Origin: DASYUM01 sp036001225
Lineage (GTDB): Bacteria > Methylomirabilota > Methylomirabilia > Rokubacteriales > DASRDR01
Direction of reading: 5' to 3'
NCBI GenBank assembly: GCA_036001225.1
Contig: DASYUM010000132.1
Span: forward strand, 1-14,647
Length of the DNA: 14,647 nt
The position numbers and the translations under genes were made by a program. Under the pieces are notes generated by a model. That model saw only the letters and a list, made by a program, of their open reading frames with translations. It was not told where the DNA came from and made no database searches. Below, piece after piece: positions 1 through 6,532 of this stretch. Each line of letters begins with the position of its first letter. The stretch's first letter is position 1.

Positions 1-380
1 GGGCCCTGGCCCACAAGGAGAAGCACACGCCGGAGCAGCTCAAGGCCTTCGAGGAGGCCTTCATCGAGCAGGTCAAGCTCGGCGACCTGCTCTTCCACGG
101 TGACGACGCCACCCAGAAGAAGCTGGGCGTCGAGCTCACCAAGACCGGGATGGCGTGCGCCATGTGCCATCCCTTCGGGTCGGACAACCACCCCTATGAG
201 TTCCCCAAGTTCCAAGAGCAGATGAACAAGTTCGCCACGCTCCGGGACATGATCAACTGGTGCATCGAGAAGCCGAACGAGGGCGTCAAGATCGACGAGA
301 CCGGCGACGCGATGAAGGCCCTGGAGACCTACATCTACTGGGCGAACAAGGGTTCCAAGCTCGACCCCGGCCGGCACTGA
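1..380 (+). CDS. SoxA/TsdA-like c-type cytochrome, C-terminal part (5' truncated by window edge)
   Basis: The reading frame is open from base 3 and ends at the TGA at 378-380, so about 125 residues of the C-terminal part are visible. One haem c attachment motif, CAMCH, is encoded at 156-170. About 30 residues later comes a conserved-looking NWCI motif with its Cys codon at 261-263, then an ALETYIYWANKG tail. A CxxCH haem followed by a lone Cys and a short helical tail resembles the catalytic haem region of SoxA/TsdA-type thiosulfate cytochromes, where a Cys is the distal haem ligand. That family assignment is from memory of the motifs, not a search. The protein would act in the periplasm. The next gene, a SoxYZ carrier, lies 14 bases downstream and supports a role in thiosulfate or sulfur-compound oxidation. 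Any signal peptide or further haem site is outside the window. It could instead be another monohaem cytochrome. Confidence 0.6.
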   Translation, partial: ALAHKEKHTPEQLKAFEEAFIEQVKLGDLLFHGDDATQKKLGVELTKTGMACAMCHPFGSDNHPYEFPKFQEQMNKFATLRDMINWCIEKPNEGVKIDETGDAMKALETYIYWANKGSKLDPGRH

Positions 381-394
381 GGGCCGCTTCGACG

Positions 395-1261
395 ATGACT
401 GGACCGCTGGCCGTCGCGCGGACGGGGTTGACCCGGCGCGGCTTCCTGGCCCTGGCCCCCGTGGTCCTCGGGTCGTGGGCTGTGGCCGAGAGGCGCCGGG
501 CCTGGGGAGCGACCCCGGGCCGGCGTCTCGTCGCCGAGGATCCGAACCTGCTGTCGCCCTTCGACCGCCTCCACTTCCCCGTCCTCCGACTCCCCGTGGT
601 CACCACCAACGGAGCGAAGGTTCCCGTGGTGGTCGAGATGCCTCACCCCATGGAGCCCGGCCACTACATCACCAGCGTCCAGGTCGTGAACGAGCGGGAT
701 CCCGTTCCCTCGAAGGGCGTATTCCACTTCAGCCCGGCCAACGGCCAGGTCTATCTGGCCTTCCAAGCCCGCGTGGACCAGGGCGTCTCCGAGCTCGTGG
801 CGACCGCCGAGTGCAACCGGGACGGCCGCTGGTCCAGCGCGCGCTCCGTCAACATCCCCGAGGGGGCGGGTGGCTGCGCGACCCCGGCGCCGCCCCCGGC
901 TCGGACGATGGGTCCCGACATTCTCCCGCCCCGCATCCGGATTCCCCAGCTCATCAAGAACGGCCGGATCCGCCCCGGCGAGATCCTCGACGTGCAGCTC
1001 ACGATGCGCCATCCGAACCGGACCGGACTGGCCGGTAGCAACGGACGATTCGTCCCGGTGTCGGAGCCGTTCCACCTCCAGGAGATGGAGGTCGTCTACG
1101 GCGCCGAGCGCGTCAGCCGGTTCACGATGACCTCCGCGCTCAGCGACGACCCCTTCATCACCTTCCGGCTTCGGGCCGCGCGCGAGGCCCCCCTCCGCAT
1201 CGTGCTCACGAACAACCGCGGGCAGCGGTTCGAGGCCGCTCACCCGATCCGCTTCTCCTGA
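395..1261 (+). CDS. soxYZ: Tat-exported fused SoxY-SoxZ sulfur carrier protein
   Basis: This 288-residue protein starts with a twin-arginine signal (TRRGFLAL at residues 13-20) and a hydrophobic stretch, so it is probably exported folded. Residues about 40-165 resemble SoxY, ending in a GAGGC motif with Cys161, the expected carrier cysteine. Residues about 178-288 resemble SoxZ (IRIPQLIKNGRIRPGE, then a beta-rich immunoglobulin-like domain). In the classic Sox system SoxY and SoxZ are separate subunits and the SoxY cysteine sits on a free C-terminal arm. Here that arm becomes the Pro/Ala-rich linker between the two domains. The ATG at 395 was chosen because it puts the Tat motif near the N-terminus; the frame stays open further upstream, but those starts overlap the cytochrome gene. 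The upstream cytochrome supports a Sox role. Fused SoxYZ-like carriers are also known beside quinoprotein dehydrogenases, so the substrate is not certain. Confidence 0.8.
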   Translation: MTGPLAVARTGLTRRGFLALAPVVLGSWAVAERRRAWGATPGRRLVAEDPNLLSPFDRLHFPVLRLPVVTTNGAKVPVVVEMPHPMEPGHYITSVQVVNERDPVPSKGVFHFSPANGQVYLAFQARVDQGVSELVATAECNRDGRWSSARSVNIPEGAGGCATPAPPPARTMGPDILPPRIRIPQLIKNGRIRPGEILDVQLTMRHPNRTGLAGSNGRFVPVSEPFHLQEMEVVYGAERVSRFTMTSALSDDPFITFRLRAAREAPLRIVLTNNRGQRFEAAHPIRFS

Positions 1262-1313
1262 CGCCGGGCTGGACGCTCCCGCACCGGCCGCCGCCCGGCT
1301 CGTGCTACAGTAG

Positions 1314-2711
1314 GTGGCCACGAACGAATCCATCCGCAACGACGCGCTGATCAATCGGGACCTCATCCGGGCGTGGCTCGGATGGGGCTTCTTCTGGCTT
1401 CTCTTCGCGCCGACGATCGGCGTCATCGTCTCCACCAAGTTCACCTACCCCGATTTCCTGGGCGCCAGCCCTTGGCTCACTTTCGGCCGGCTGCGTCCGA
1501 TCCACGTCAACGGCGTGATCCTGGGGGCCTTCTCGACCCTGTTCATCGGCCTCTGCTACTACATCGTCCCCCGGTTGGCCGGCGCGCGGGTCTGGAACGA
1601 GGGCTGGGGCTTTCCCGCCCTGTGGGTGTGGAACGCGAACCTGGTCCTGGGCTTCCTCTCCCTGGCCACCGGCTGGCCGTGGGGCTGGAACCGCGGGTGG
1701 GAGGCGGGCGAGCTGCCGCAGCCGACGAACATCGTCATCCTGGTGATCATCGTCGTGCTCACCGTGCAGTACCTGATGACGATCAAGCACCGGACCCAGC
1801 GGGACCTGTACGTCTCCCTCTGGTACCTGATCGCCGCGTTCGTCTGGACCGACGTGAACCTCGTGCTCGGGCTCATCGGCCCCTACAACTTCCCGGGCAT
1901 CAACAACGCGGCCATGCACGGCCTCTTCATCCACTACATCGTCGGGCTCTGGATCACGCCGGCCGGGTACGTGCTCATCTACTACTTTCTCCCCGCCAGC
2001 GTTCGGGCGCCCATCTACAGTCACAAGCTCTCGCTCATCGGCTTCTGGTCCCTCGCCTTCTTCTACCCGTTCGTGGGCATCCACCACTACCTGTACTCCC
2101 CGATCGCCGACTGGGCGGAAACGATCGCCATCGTCTCCTCGATGATGCTCATCATCCCGGTGTGGACCGTGCTCCAGAACTTCTTCGGCACGATGGTCGG
2201 CCACTGGCAAGGCTTCGGCCGGAACCTCCCGGCCAAGTTCCTCATCATGGGCTCCCTCATGTACCTGGCCGGGTGCTTCCAGGGGTCGGTCGAGGCGCTC
2301 CGCGCCGTTCAGCAACCCACGCACTTCACCGACTTCGTGATCTCGCACTCCCACCTGACCGTCTTCGGGACCTTCGTCGTGTGGGCGATGGCCGGCGCAA
2401 TCTACGTGTGGCCGCGGGTAAACGGCACGGCGCTGTGGAGCTTCCGGCTCGGGAACTGGAGCTTCTGGCTCATCACGCTCGGCATCTCCACCATGGGGCT
2501 CGGCCTCAGCTACCAGGGCCTCCAACAGGGCTTCATGTGGATGACGGGGGTGGAGTGGATCGAGACCGTCAACACGATGAAGCCGGCCTGGTTCGTGCGG
2601 ACCTTGGCCGGGATCTCGATGGATACCGGCATGTCGCTCCTCGTCTATAACCTGATGCGCTCGTCCCTGGCGGCGCCGGCCCCGGGGCCGGCCGGGGTCG
2701 CCCGACCGTGA
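1314..2711 (+). CDS. ccoN: cbb3-type cytochrome c oxidase subunit I (CcoN-like)
   Basis: This 465-residue polytopic membrane protein is the catalytic haem-copper subunit that reduces O2 to water. Expected metal ligands are visible: His64 in RPIHVNG (low-spin haem), His207 in the helix FIHYIVGLW, Tyr251 and His257-His258 in FFYPFVGIHHY (CuB and the cross-linked Tyr), and His345/His347 in ISHSH (haem irons). From memory, the 207/251/257/258/345/347 spacing equals that of Pseudomonas stutzeri CcoN, which makes this an oxidase and not a nitric oxide reductase. The family's conserved Glu323 is Gln here (CFQGS). The length is near the family norm. The start is GTG with no obvious Shine-Dalgarno sequence; no in-frame ATG precedes it. 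The stop overlaps the next gene's start by four bases (GTGA), implying translational coupling. Confidence 0.93.
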   Translation: MATNESIRNDALINRDLIRAWLGWGFFWLLFAPTIGVIVSTKFTYPDFLGASPWLTFGRLRPIHVNGVILGAFSTLFIGLCYYIVPRLAGARVWNEGWGFPALWVWNANLVLGFLSLATGWPWGWNRGWEAGELPQPTNIVILVIIVVLTVQYLMTIKHRTQRDLYVSLWYLIAAFVWTDVNLVLGLIGPYNFPGINNAAMHGLFIHYIVGLWITPAGYVLIYYFLPASVRAPIYSHKLSLIGFWSLAFFYPFVGIHHYLYSPIADWAETIAIVSSMMLIIPVWTVLQNFFGTMVGHWQGFGRNLPAKFLIMGSLMYLAGCFQGSVEALRAVQQPTHFTDFVISHSHLTVFGTFVVWAMAGAIYVWPRVNGTALWSFRLGNWSFWLITLGISTMGLGLSYQGLQQGFMWMTGVEWIETVNTMKPAWFVRTLAGISMDTGMSLLVYNLMRSSLAAPAPGPAGVARP

Positions 2712-4360
2712 AGACGATCAGGTCGCTCGCCCTCGGCGCCGGGGCCGGCTTCATCACCCTCGCCGTCTTCGTCCAGGGCTTCCTCCCCGCCTTCACGCCG
2801 GAGTCCCGCGACAACAAGGTGACCCGGGCGGCCCGCAACGAGCTCGGCGCCGTCAAGTGGGTGTGGTACGAGGCGTCCGACTACACCCCGCTCGAGCAGC
2901 GCGGACGGCAGGTCTACATCCGCGAGGGCTGCTGGTACTGCCACAGCCAGTACGTCCGGCCGGTGACCGGGGAGGACCTCCGCTGGGGGCCCGTCTCCGA
3001 GGCGGGCGAGTATCACTTCGACGCGCCCCACCTCTTCTCCACCCGGCGGATTGGCCCCGACCTCACGCGGGTCGGCCTGAAATTCGCCGACGGCTGGCAC
3101 TACGCGCACCACTGGGACGCGCGGATGGTGGTCCCCGACTCCAACATGCCCTCCTTCAAATGGCTCTTCCACCAGGTGCGGATCCCCGTCCGGAAGGAGG
3201 GTGACGAGTACCGGCTGGGCGAACAGCCGGAGCTGGCCCGCTACTTCACGATGGAGCCCGAGCCCCAGGTGCTCCTCTTCCCCAACCAGGCCGGCCTCGC
3301 CTTCGCCGACCCCCACGGGCGCGAGGGCAAGATCCCCGGCACCCCCGTTCTCGAGTTGCGTCATTTCAAGGAGCCGCCGGCGCTCACCGCCATCACCCTC
3401 GTCGTCCCATCGGCGGAGATGGTCGGCCTGGTGGCCTACATCCAGAAGCTCGGGAGCAACCGGGGGGCCTGGCGCGACGTCTTCGAGCCCCAGAACCTGG
3501 CCGTCAGCGTGATGGAGGTGCCCCAGACCCTCCGGCTGGTCGAGCGGGGCGACGAGGTCTATCGCCAACGCTGCGTCGGCTGTCACGGCGACAAGGGCGA
3601 CGGCAACGGGCCGGCGGCGGCCTTCCTCGAGCCGCGGCCGCGCGACTTCACGGAGCCGGCGTTCAAGTTTCGCACCACCCCGTCCGGATCCCTGCCGACG
3701 GACGGCGACCTCTTCCGCACCATCACCCGAGGCGTCCGGTGGACGGCGATGCCGACCTGGCACGAGCTGCCCGAGAAGGACCGGCTGGCTGTCCTGCAGT
3801 TCATCAAGACGTTCGCGCCCGACGTCTGGAAGGAGGGGGTTGAGCCACCGATCCTCATCCCCGAGCCGCCGCGGGCGACGCCCGAGCTGGTGGCGCGGGG
3901 CAAGGAGCTCTTCCAGAAGGCCAAGTGCTGGGAGTGTCACGGCCAGGAGGGGAAGGGCGACGGGCCGTCGGCGGGACAGCTGAGGACCGATGCCAAGCTG
4001 CCAATTCGGCCGACCGACTTCACGCGGGGGCAGTTCAAGGGGGGCTCCCACGTCCGCGACATCTTCCGCACGATGACGACCGGCCTCAACGGCACGCCGA
4101 TGCCCTCCTTCAGCGACTCGATGAAGGAGGACGAGCGGTGGGCGATCAGCTACTTCGTCCTGTCGCTGTCGGCCTTCACCGATCCTCTCACCGGACAGAA
4201 GCTCCGGCTCGATGCCCAGACCAGGGCTCTCCTGAACCGGCCGGAGACGGCCGCCGACGCCCGCTACGCCTACGATCCCGCGCGCGGCGAGGAGCTGGTG
4301 GCGGGTCCCCTCGAGTTTCATCGGTACCGCTTTGGCCTACGCGGAGGCCGCCGGGAGTAA
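2708..4360 (+). CDS. ccoO: CcoO fused to a diheme CcoP-type cytochrome c region (triheme subunit)
   Basis: This 550-residue protein has one N-terminal membrane span (about residues 6-28) and three haem c domains facing the periplasm. Domain 1 is typical CcoO: CWYCH at 75-79, RIGPDLTRVG at 114-123 and a Met ligand in DSNMPSF (Met147). A spacer of roughly 100 residues follows. Domain 2 has CVGCH at 289-293 with a likely ligand Met348; domain 3 has CWECH at 407-411 with a likely ligand Met465. The last two resemble the tandem cytochrome domains of CcoP, so one polypeptide apparently carries the haems normally split between CcoO and CcoP. It would pass electrons from soluble cytochromes to CcoN. 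GTG is the start, overlapping the ccoN stop. Each haem domain keeps its CxxCH and a downstream Met, so none looks degenerate. The CcoP membrane anchor appears as a separate gene at 4515-4706. Confidence 0.88.
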   Translation: MKTIRSLALGAGAGFITLAVFVQGFLPAFTPESRDNKVTRAARNELGAVKWVWYEASDYTPLEQRGRQVYIREGCWYCHSQYVRPVTGEDLRWGPVSEAGEYHFDAPHLFSTRRIGPDLTRVGLKFADGWHYAHHWDARMVVPDSNMPSFKWLFHQVRIPVRKEGDEYRLGEQPELARYFTMEPEPQVLLFPNQAGLAFADPHGREGKIPGTPVLELRHFKEPPALTAITLVVPSAEMVGLVAYIQKLGSNRGAWRDVFEPQNLAVSVMEVPQTLRLVERGDEVYRQRCVGCHGDKGDGNGPAAAFLEPRPRDFTEPAFKFRTTPSGSLPTDGDLFRTITRGVRWTAMPTWHELPEKDRLAVLQFIKTFAPDVWKEGVEPPILIPEPPRATPELVARGKELFQKAKCWECHGQEGKGDGPSAGQLRTDAKLPIRPTDFTRGQFKGGSHVRDIFRTMTTGLNGTPMPSFSDSMKEDERWAISYFVLSLSAFTDPLTGQKLRLDAQTRALLNRPETAADARYAYDPARGEELVAGPLEFHRYRFGLRGGRRE

Positions 4361-4363
4361 GGA

Positions 4364-4522
4364 GTGCTCGAGTACCTGACGCTCTTCGAGTTCATCGTGG
4401 CGACCCTCATGGGATTCGCGGGTCTCTGCGTCTTCGTCTGGGCGGCGGCAACCGGGCTCCTGCGCAACGTCGAGGCCGTGAAGTACCAGGTGCTGGAGGT
4501 CGAGGAGGAGTGCGATGAGTGA
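4364..4522 (+). CDS. ccoS: CcoS-like cbb3 oxidase accessory microprotein
   Basis: A 52-residue membrane protein begins three bases after the ccoO stop. It has one hydrophobic span (about residues 8-30) ending in FVWAAATG, followed by a charged tail (NVEAVKYQVLEVEEE). The FVWA-x(3)-G pattern followed by an acidic tail resembles CcoS, a small protein needed to mature the cbb3 oxidase cofactors. The C-terminus overlaps the next ORF by eight bases, and the codons encoding its EEE tail double as that gene's ribosome-binding site (GGAGGAG at 4504-4510). The start is taken as GTG at 4364; AAGGAG lies too close upstream to be an ideal ribosome-binding site, so coupling to ccoO is likely. Being this short, the family call is moderate. 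It could instead be a CcoQ-like structural subunit. Confidence 0.6.
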   Translation: MLEYLTLFEFIVATLMGFAGLCVFVWAAATGLLRNVEAVKYQVLEVEEECDE

Positions 4523-4706
4523 GCCGGCCCCTCGCCCCGAAGGCCCCGAACACGAGACCGTCCACGAATACGCGGGCGGAGAGATCCGGGCCTACCCCGG
4601 CCGCGTGAACTGGTGGCTACTCGTGGTCTACGCTGTCCTCGCCGTCTGGGCCGTCTACTACCTGTTCACGTACTGGGGCGGCCTGGGGCCGGGACTGGGC
4701 CGATGA
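4515..4706 (+). CDS. Free-standing CcoP N-terminal anchor (FixP_N-like) microprotein
   Basis: This 63-residue protein has a hydrophilic N-terminus (HETVHEYAGGEIRAYPG at 13-29), then WWLLVVYAVLAVWAVYYLF (33-51) and a Gly/Pro-rich end (YWGGLGPG). The order, a short conserved lead-in, a Pro before the membrane, a WW-x(5)-Y span and a G-rich exit, matches the N-terminal membrane anchor of CcoP/FixP, but no haem domain follows. CcoP-type haem domains are instead fused to CcoO two genes upstream. The parsimonious reading is that CcoP has been split, with the anchor retained as an independent subunit that may still pack against CcoN. A strong Shine-Dalgarno (GGAGGAG) lies just upstream of the ATG. 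Its stop overlaps the next ATG (ATGA at 4703-4706). Confidence 0.65.
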   Translation: MSEPAPRPEGPEHETVHEYAGGEIRAYPGRVNWWLLVVYAVLAVWAVYYLFTYWGGLGPGLGR

Positions 4707-4825
4707 GAAACAACGTCGTCGAGCGACTCCTGATCGGCCTGGCGGTGACGAACCTCTTGATCCTGCTCGGCGACATCCTCTTCAACGTTGCCCGGGCGCT
4801 GAGTCCGCCGTTTCCGTTCCGCTGA
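4703..4825 (+). CDS. Single-span membrane microprotein in oxidase operon, unknown function
   Basis: This 40-residue ORF starts at the ATG that overlaps the previous stop (ATGA). It is nearly all one hydrophobic helix (about residues 8-31, LLIGLAVTNLLILLG and onward), with a basic residue near each end and a Pro-rich C-terminus (SPPFPFR). I do not recognise a family. Evidence that it is real: four-base overlap with the preceding gene, G/C-ending codons, and a position within an unbroken series of coupled oxidase genes. A likely role is a small structural or assembly subunit of the oxidase, but this is inferred only from position. It is too short for reliable homology. Confidence 0.5.
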   Translation: MRNNVVERLLIGLAVTNLLILLGDILFNVARALSPPFPFR

Positions 4826-4828
4826 GCG

Positions 4829-4996
4829 GTGACGCGACAGCCGCTTCCACTGGCCTTCCTGCTCCTCGCCACCCCCGCGCTGGCGTCCGAGCAGAGCCTG
4901 CCGGCGTCGGGTCCCGAGCGCATCGCGTTCGTCGTGTTCCTCGTCGGCACCCTCGCGTTTTTCGGCTGGGTCGCCTGGCTCGTGCTCCGCCGGTAA
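4829..4996 (+). CDS. Small protein with signal-like segment and C-terminal membrane helix, unknown function
   Basis: This 55-residue ORF starts at GTG three bases after the previous stop and ends at the TAA at 4994-4996. Residues 5-19 form a signal-peptide-like segment ending in ALA-S, so cleavage after Ala19 is plausible. A short polar stretch follows, then a membrane helix (about 33-52, FVVFLVGTLAFFGWVAWLVL) ending in two arginines. If the first segment is cleaved, a tiny single-pass protein with its N-terminus outside remains. I know no family for it. It is the last gene of the oxidase operon, and its spacing suggests co-translation. The alternative is a non-coding tail, but the clean hydrophobic design and codon use argue for coding. 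Confidence 0.45.
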   Translation: MTRQPLPLAFLLLATPALASEQSLPASGPERIAFVVFLVGTLAFFGWVAWLVLRR

Positions 4997-5028
4997 GCCC
5001 GGCCGCGCCGCCGCTCCCCGGCCGCCGC

Positions 5029-5484
5029 TCAGCTCGCGAAGTACTCGACGATCTGCCTGAACTCCGCGTCGGACATGATCTTCAGATCCTTGCCGACGTA
5101 GTGGTAGAAGGCGGTCTGGGTCCCGGCCGAGGTGAGGTAGATCTCCTCGGGTTCGGTCGGGGCCGCCGCCTTGCGGTTCTCGCGCTGGATCACCACCTTG
5201 CCGACGCAGGCCGGCACGCCGGGCGTGACGCCGATCTCTTCGACGGTCATCATCCGCTTGTAGGCCGCCGCCATGACGATCCCGTTGTCGAGCAGGATGG
5301 TCTGGATGCGGTTGGGCTCGGTGGCGATGTTGCTGTTGACCGAGGCGACCAGATCGAGCACTTGCTTCCGGAAGCGCTGGATGCCGTCCTCGAAGCGCTT
5401 CCGGAGGGTCGCCGTCTTGTCGGCTTCCTCGGCGATCCGGCTTTCCACCTTCTTCGCGATCGTCTTGGCCCAGTCCTCTGCCAT
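5029..5484 (-). CDS. Conserved-looking cytosolic protein of unknown function
   Basis: This 151-residue protein has no signal peptide or membrane segment. Residues about 1-55 are charged and helical (MAEDWAKTIAKKVESRIAEE), possibly a short coiled coil. Residues about 55-150 look like a compact alpha/beta domain including GVTPGVPACVGKVVIQREN and TAFYHYVGKDLKIMSD. I do not recognise the family. The start is well supported: GGGGAGG lies a few bases before the ATG on the minus strand. A separate -10-like TAGAAT sits at 5520-5525, so it may have its own promoter despite lying downstream of the sensor gene on the same strand. It ends 32 bases from the convergent oxidase operon. No context clue indicates a function. 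Confidence 0.75.
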   Translation of the reverse strand: MAEDWAKTIAKKVESRIAEEADKTATLRKRFEDGIQRFRKQVLDLVASVNSNIATEPNRIQTILLDNGIVMAAAYKRMMTVEEIGVTPGVPACVGKVVIQRENRKAAAPTEPEEIYLTSAGTQTAFYHYVGKDLKIMSDAEFRQIVEYFAS

Positions 5485-5519
5485 GCGCTCCTCCCCAATC
5501 GATTGTGGACAGCGCGCCT

Positions 5520-5525
5520 ATTCTA
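5520..5525 (-). promoter_or_regulatory. Candidate -10 element (TAGAAT) for the 151-residue protein gene
   Basis: Read on the minus strand, TAGAAT lies about 36 bases before the ATG at 5484, giving a short leader that contains the GGGGAGG ribosome-binding site. No convincing -35 is found 16-18 bases upstream, so the call is weak. Confidence 0.3.
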
Positions 5526-5626
5526 CAACCGGTCCCCAGCCCGCCGCCGGGCCTCTCAGGACCGCCGAGCGCCCCCGAGGTCGGGACGGACGACGACCCG
5601 GCGCGACGCGCATCGGCCGGGCCGCC

Positions 5627-6490
5627 TCAGCCCGGCTCGCTCGATCGCCGAATGTCCAGAAGCGCGGGCAGCCCTGGGTCGCCCGGCAGCCGCTCGAGCC
5701 GCGTGATCCGCTGCATGCGGGTCACGATCTCCTTGATCCGCTCCCCGCCCTCCCGCGCGCGATCCACCAACCGGATGCCGGGCCGGTCGGCCGGGACCTC
5801 GGTCGCCAGCAGGTCCAGCGACCCCATCACCACCGCCAGCGGATTGTTGATCTCGTGGGCCGCTGCATTGGCCAGCAAGGTGACGGCCCGCAGCTCGGCC
5901 ACCCGCTCGCGCTCCACCACGTCGTGAAAGAGCCGCGCCAGCAGGCCAATCCCGACGAGGATCAGCGTGAGGTACGACGGCCACACCCGGGCAAACACCT
6001 CGAAGCCGGGCCCCCCCAGCACGAGTAACCGGGCCGCAACGATGACGAACACGACCGCGCTGAGGGCGGCGGTGTGGCGGGGCCGGACCGAGCCGGTCCG
6101 GCGGGCCCACTCGTGGGTGAGCCCCCCGGCGATGGCGGTGGCCAGGATGGCCGCCGAGCCCAACAGCGTGCCGGGGCCGCCGAGCCAGGCGCGGAAGCTG
6201 GCGGCCACCAGTCCGGCCACGGCGCCGGCCGCCCACCCGTCGAATAGCGCGATCAACGCGATCGGCACGTGCCGGGCATCGATGAGGATGCCCGGCCCGG
6301 CCGGGATCCCCTGGACGATCAGGGCGATGGCCAGGCCGCCGAACGCGAGCCCGTTCACCCACTCACGGACGGGGACGTTCCCGGCCCGCCGCGCGCCGAA
6401 CCACTCCCGGGTGTAGGAGTAGATGAGCGCGCCCAGCGCGATGTAGAGGAAGTCGTCCAGCAGCTCGAAGACGAACGGCGTCGTCACCAT
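5627..6490 (-). CDS. 5TMR-LytS-type sensor histidine kinase fragment: membrane sensor plus HisKA, no ATPase domain
   Basis: This 287-residue protein has about six hydrophobic segments in residues 1-185. A stretch from about 68 to 120 (LIDARHVPIALIALFDG, then FRAWLGGPGTLLG) matches the 5TM-LytS/YhcK receptor pattern with its conserved D-x-R and R-x(3)-GG. A HisKA dimerisation helix follows, with the phospho-acceptor H box ANAAAHEINNPLAVVMG (His212). A second helix, ending near ITRLERL, completes the hairpin. The protein stops about 75 residues after His212, so the HATPase_c domain (N, G1, G2 boxes) is absent. The 142 bases to the next gene are too short to hold it in another frame. It could be phosphorylated in trans, act as a dimerisation or scaffold sensor, or be a decayed kinase; the intact frame argues against recent decay. 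It begins 42 bases after the permease stop and may be co-transcribed with it. Confidence 0.8.
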   Translation of the reverse strand: MVTTPFVFELLDDFLYIALGALIYSYTREWFGARRAGNVPVREWVNGLAFGGLAIALIVQGIPAGPGILIDARHVPIALIALFDGWAAGAVAGLVAASFRAWLGGPGTLLGSAAILATAIAGGLTHEWARRTGSVRPRHTAALSAVVFVIVAARLLVLGGPGFEVFARVWPSYLTLILVGIGLLARLFHDVVERERVAELRAVTLLANAAAHEINNPLAVVMGSLDLLATEVPADRPGIRLVDRAREGGERIKEIVTRMQRITRLERLPGDPGLPALLDIRRSSEPG

Positions 6491-6532
6491 CTCACGCCTC
6501 CGGGGCCCGGCCGTCGCGACCGCGGGTCGTGG

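Noticed and set aside
1303..1311. Extended -10-like TGCTACAGT before ccoN
   Set aside because: It ends only two bases before the GTG start, so transcription would begin inside the coding sequence; no -35 and no downstream in-frame ATG support it.
335..1444. Long minus-strand open frame opposite soxYZ and the start of ccoN
   Set aside because: It is antisense to two genes with clear protein motifs and its translation is low-complexity Gly/Arg/Glu-rich, as expected for a shadow frame in GC-rich DNA.
4997..5028. Terminator between the oxidase operon and the convergent gene
   Set aside because: Only loose GC-rich self-complementarity is seen in 32 bases, with no clear stem or T run.
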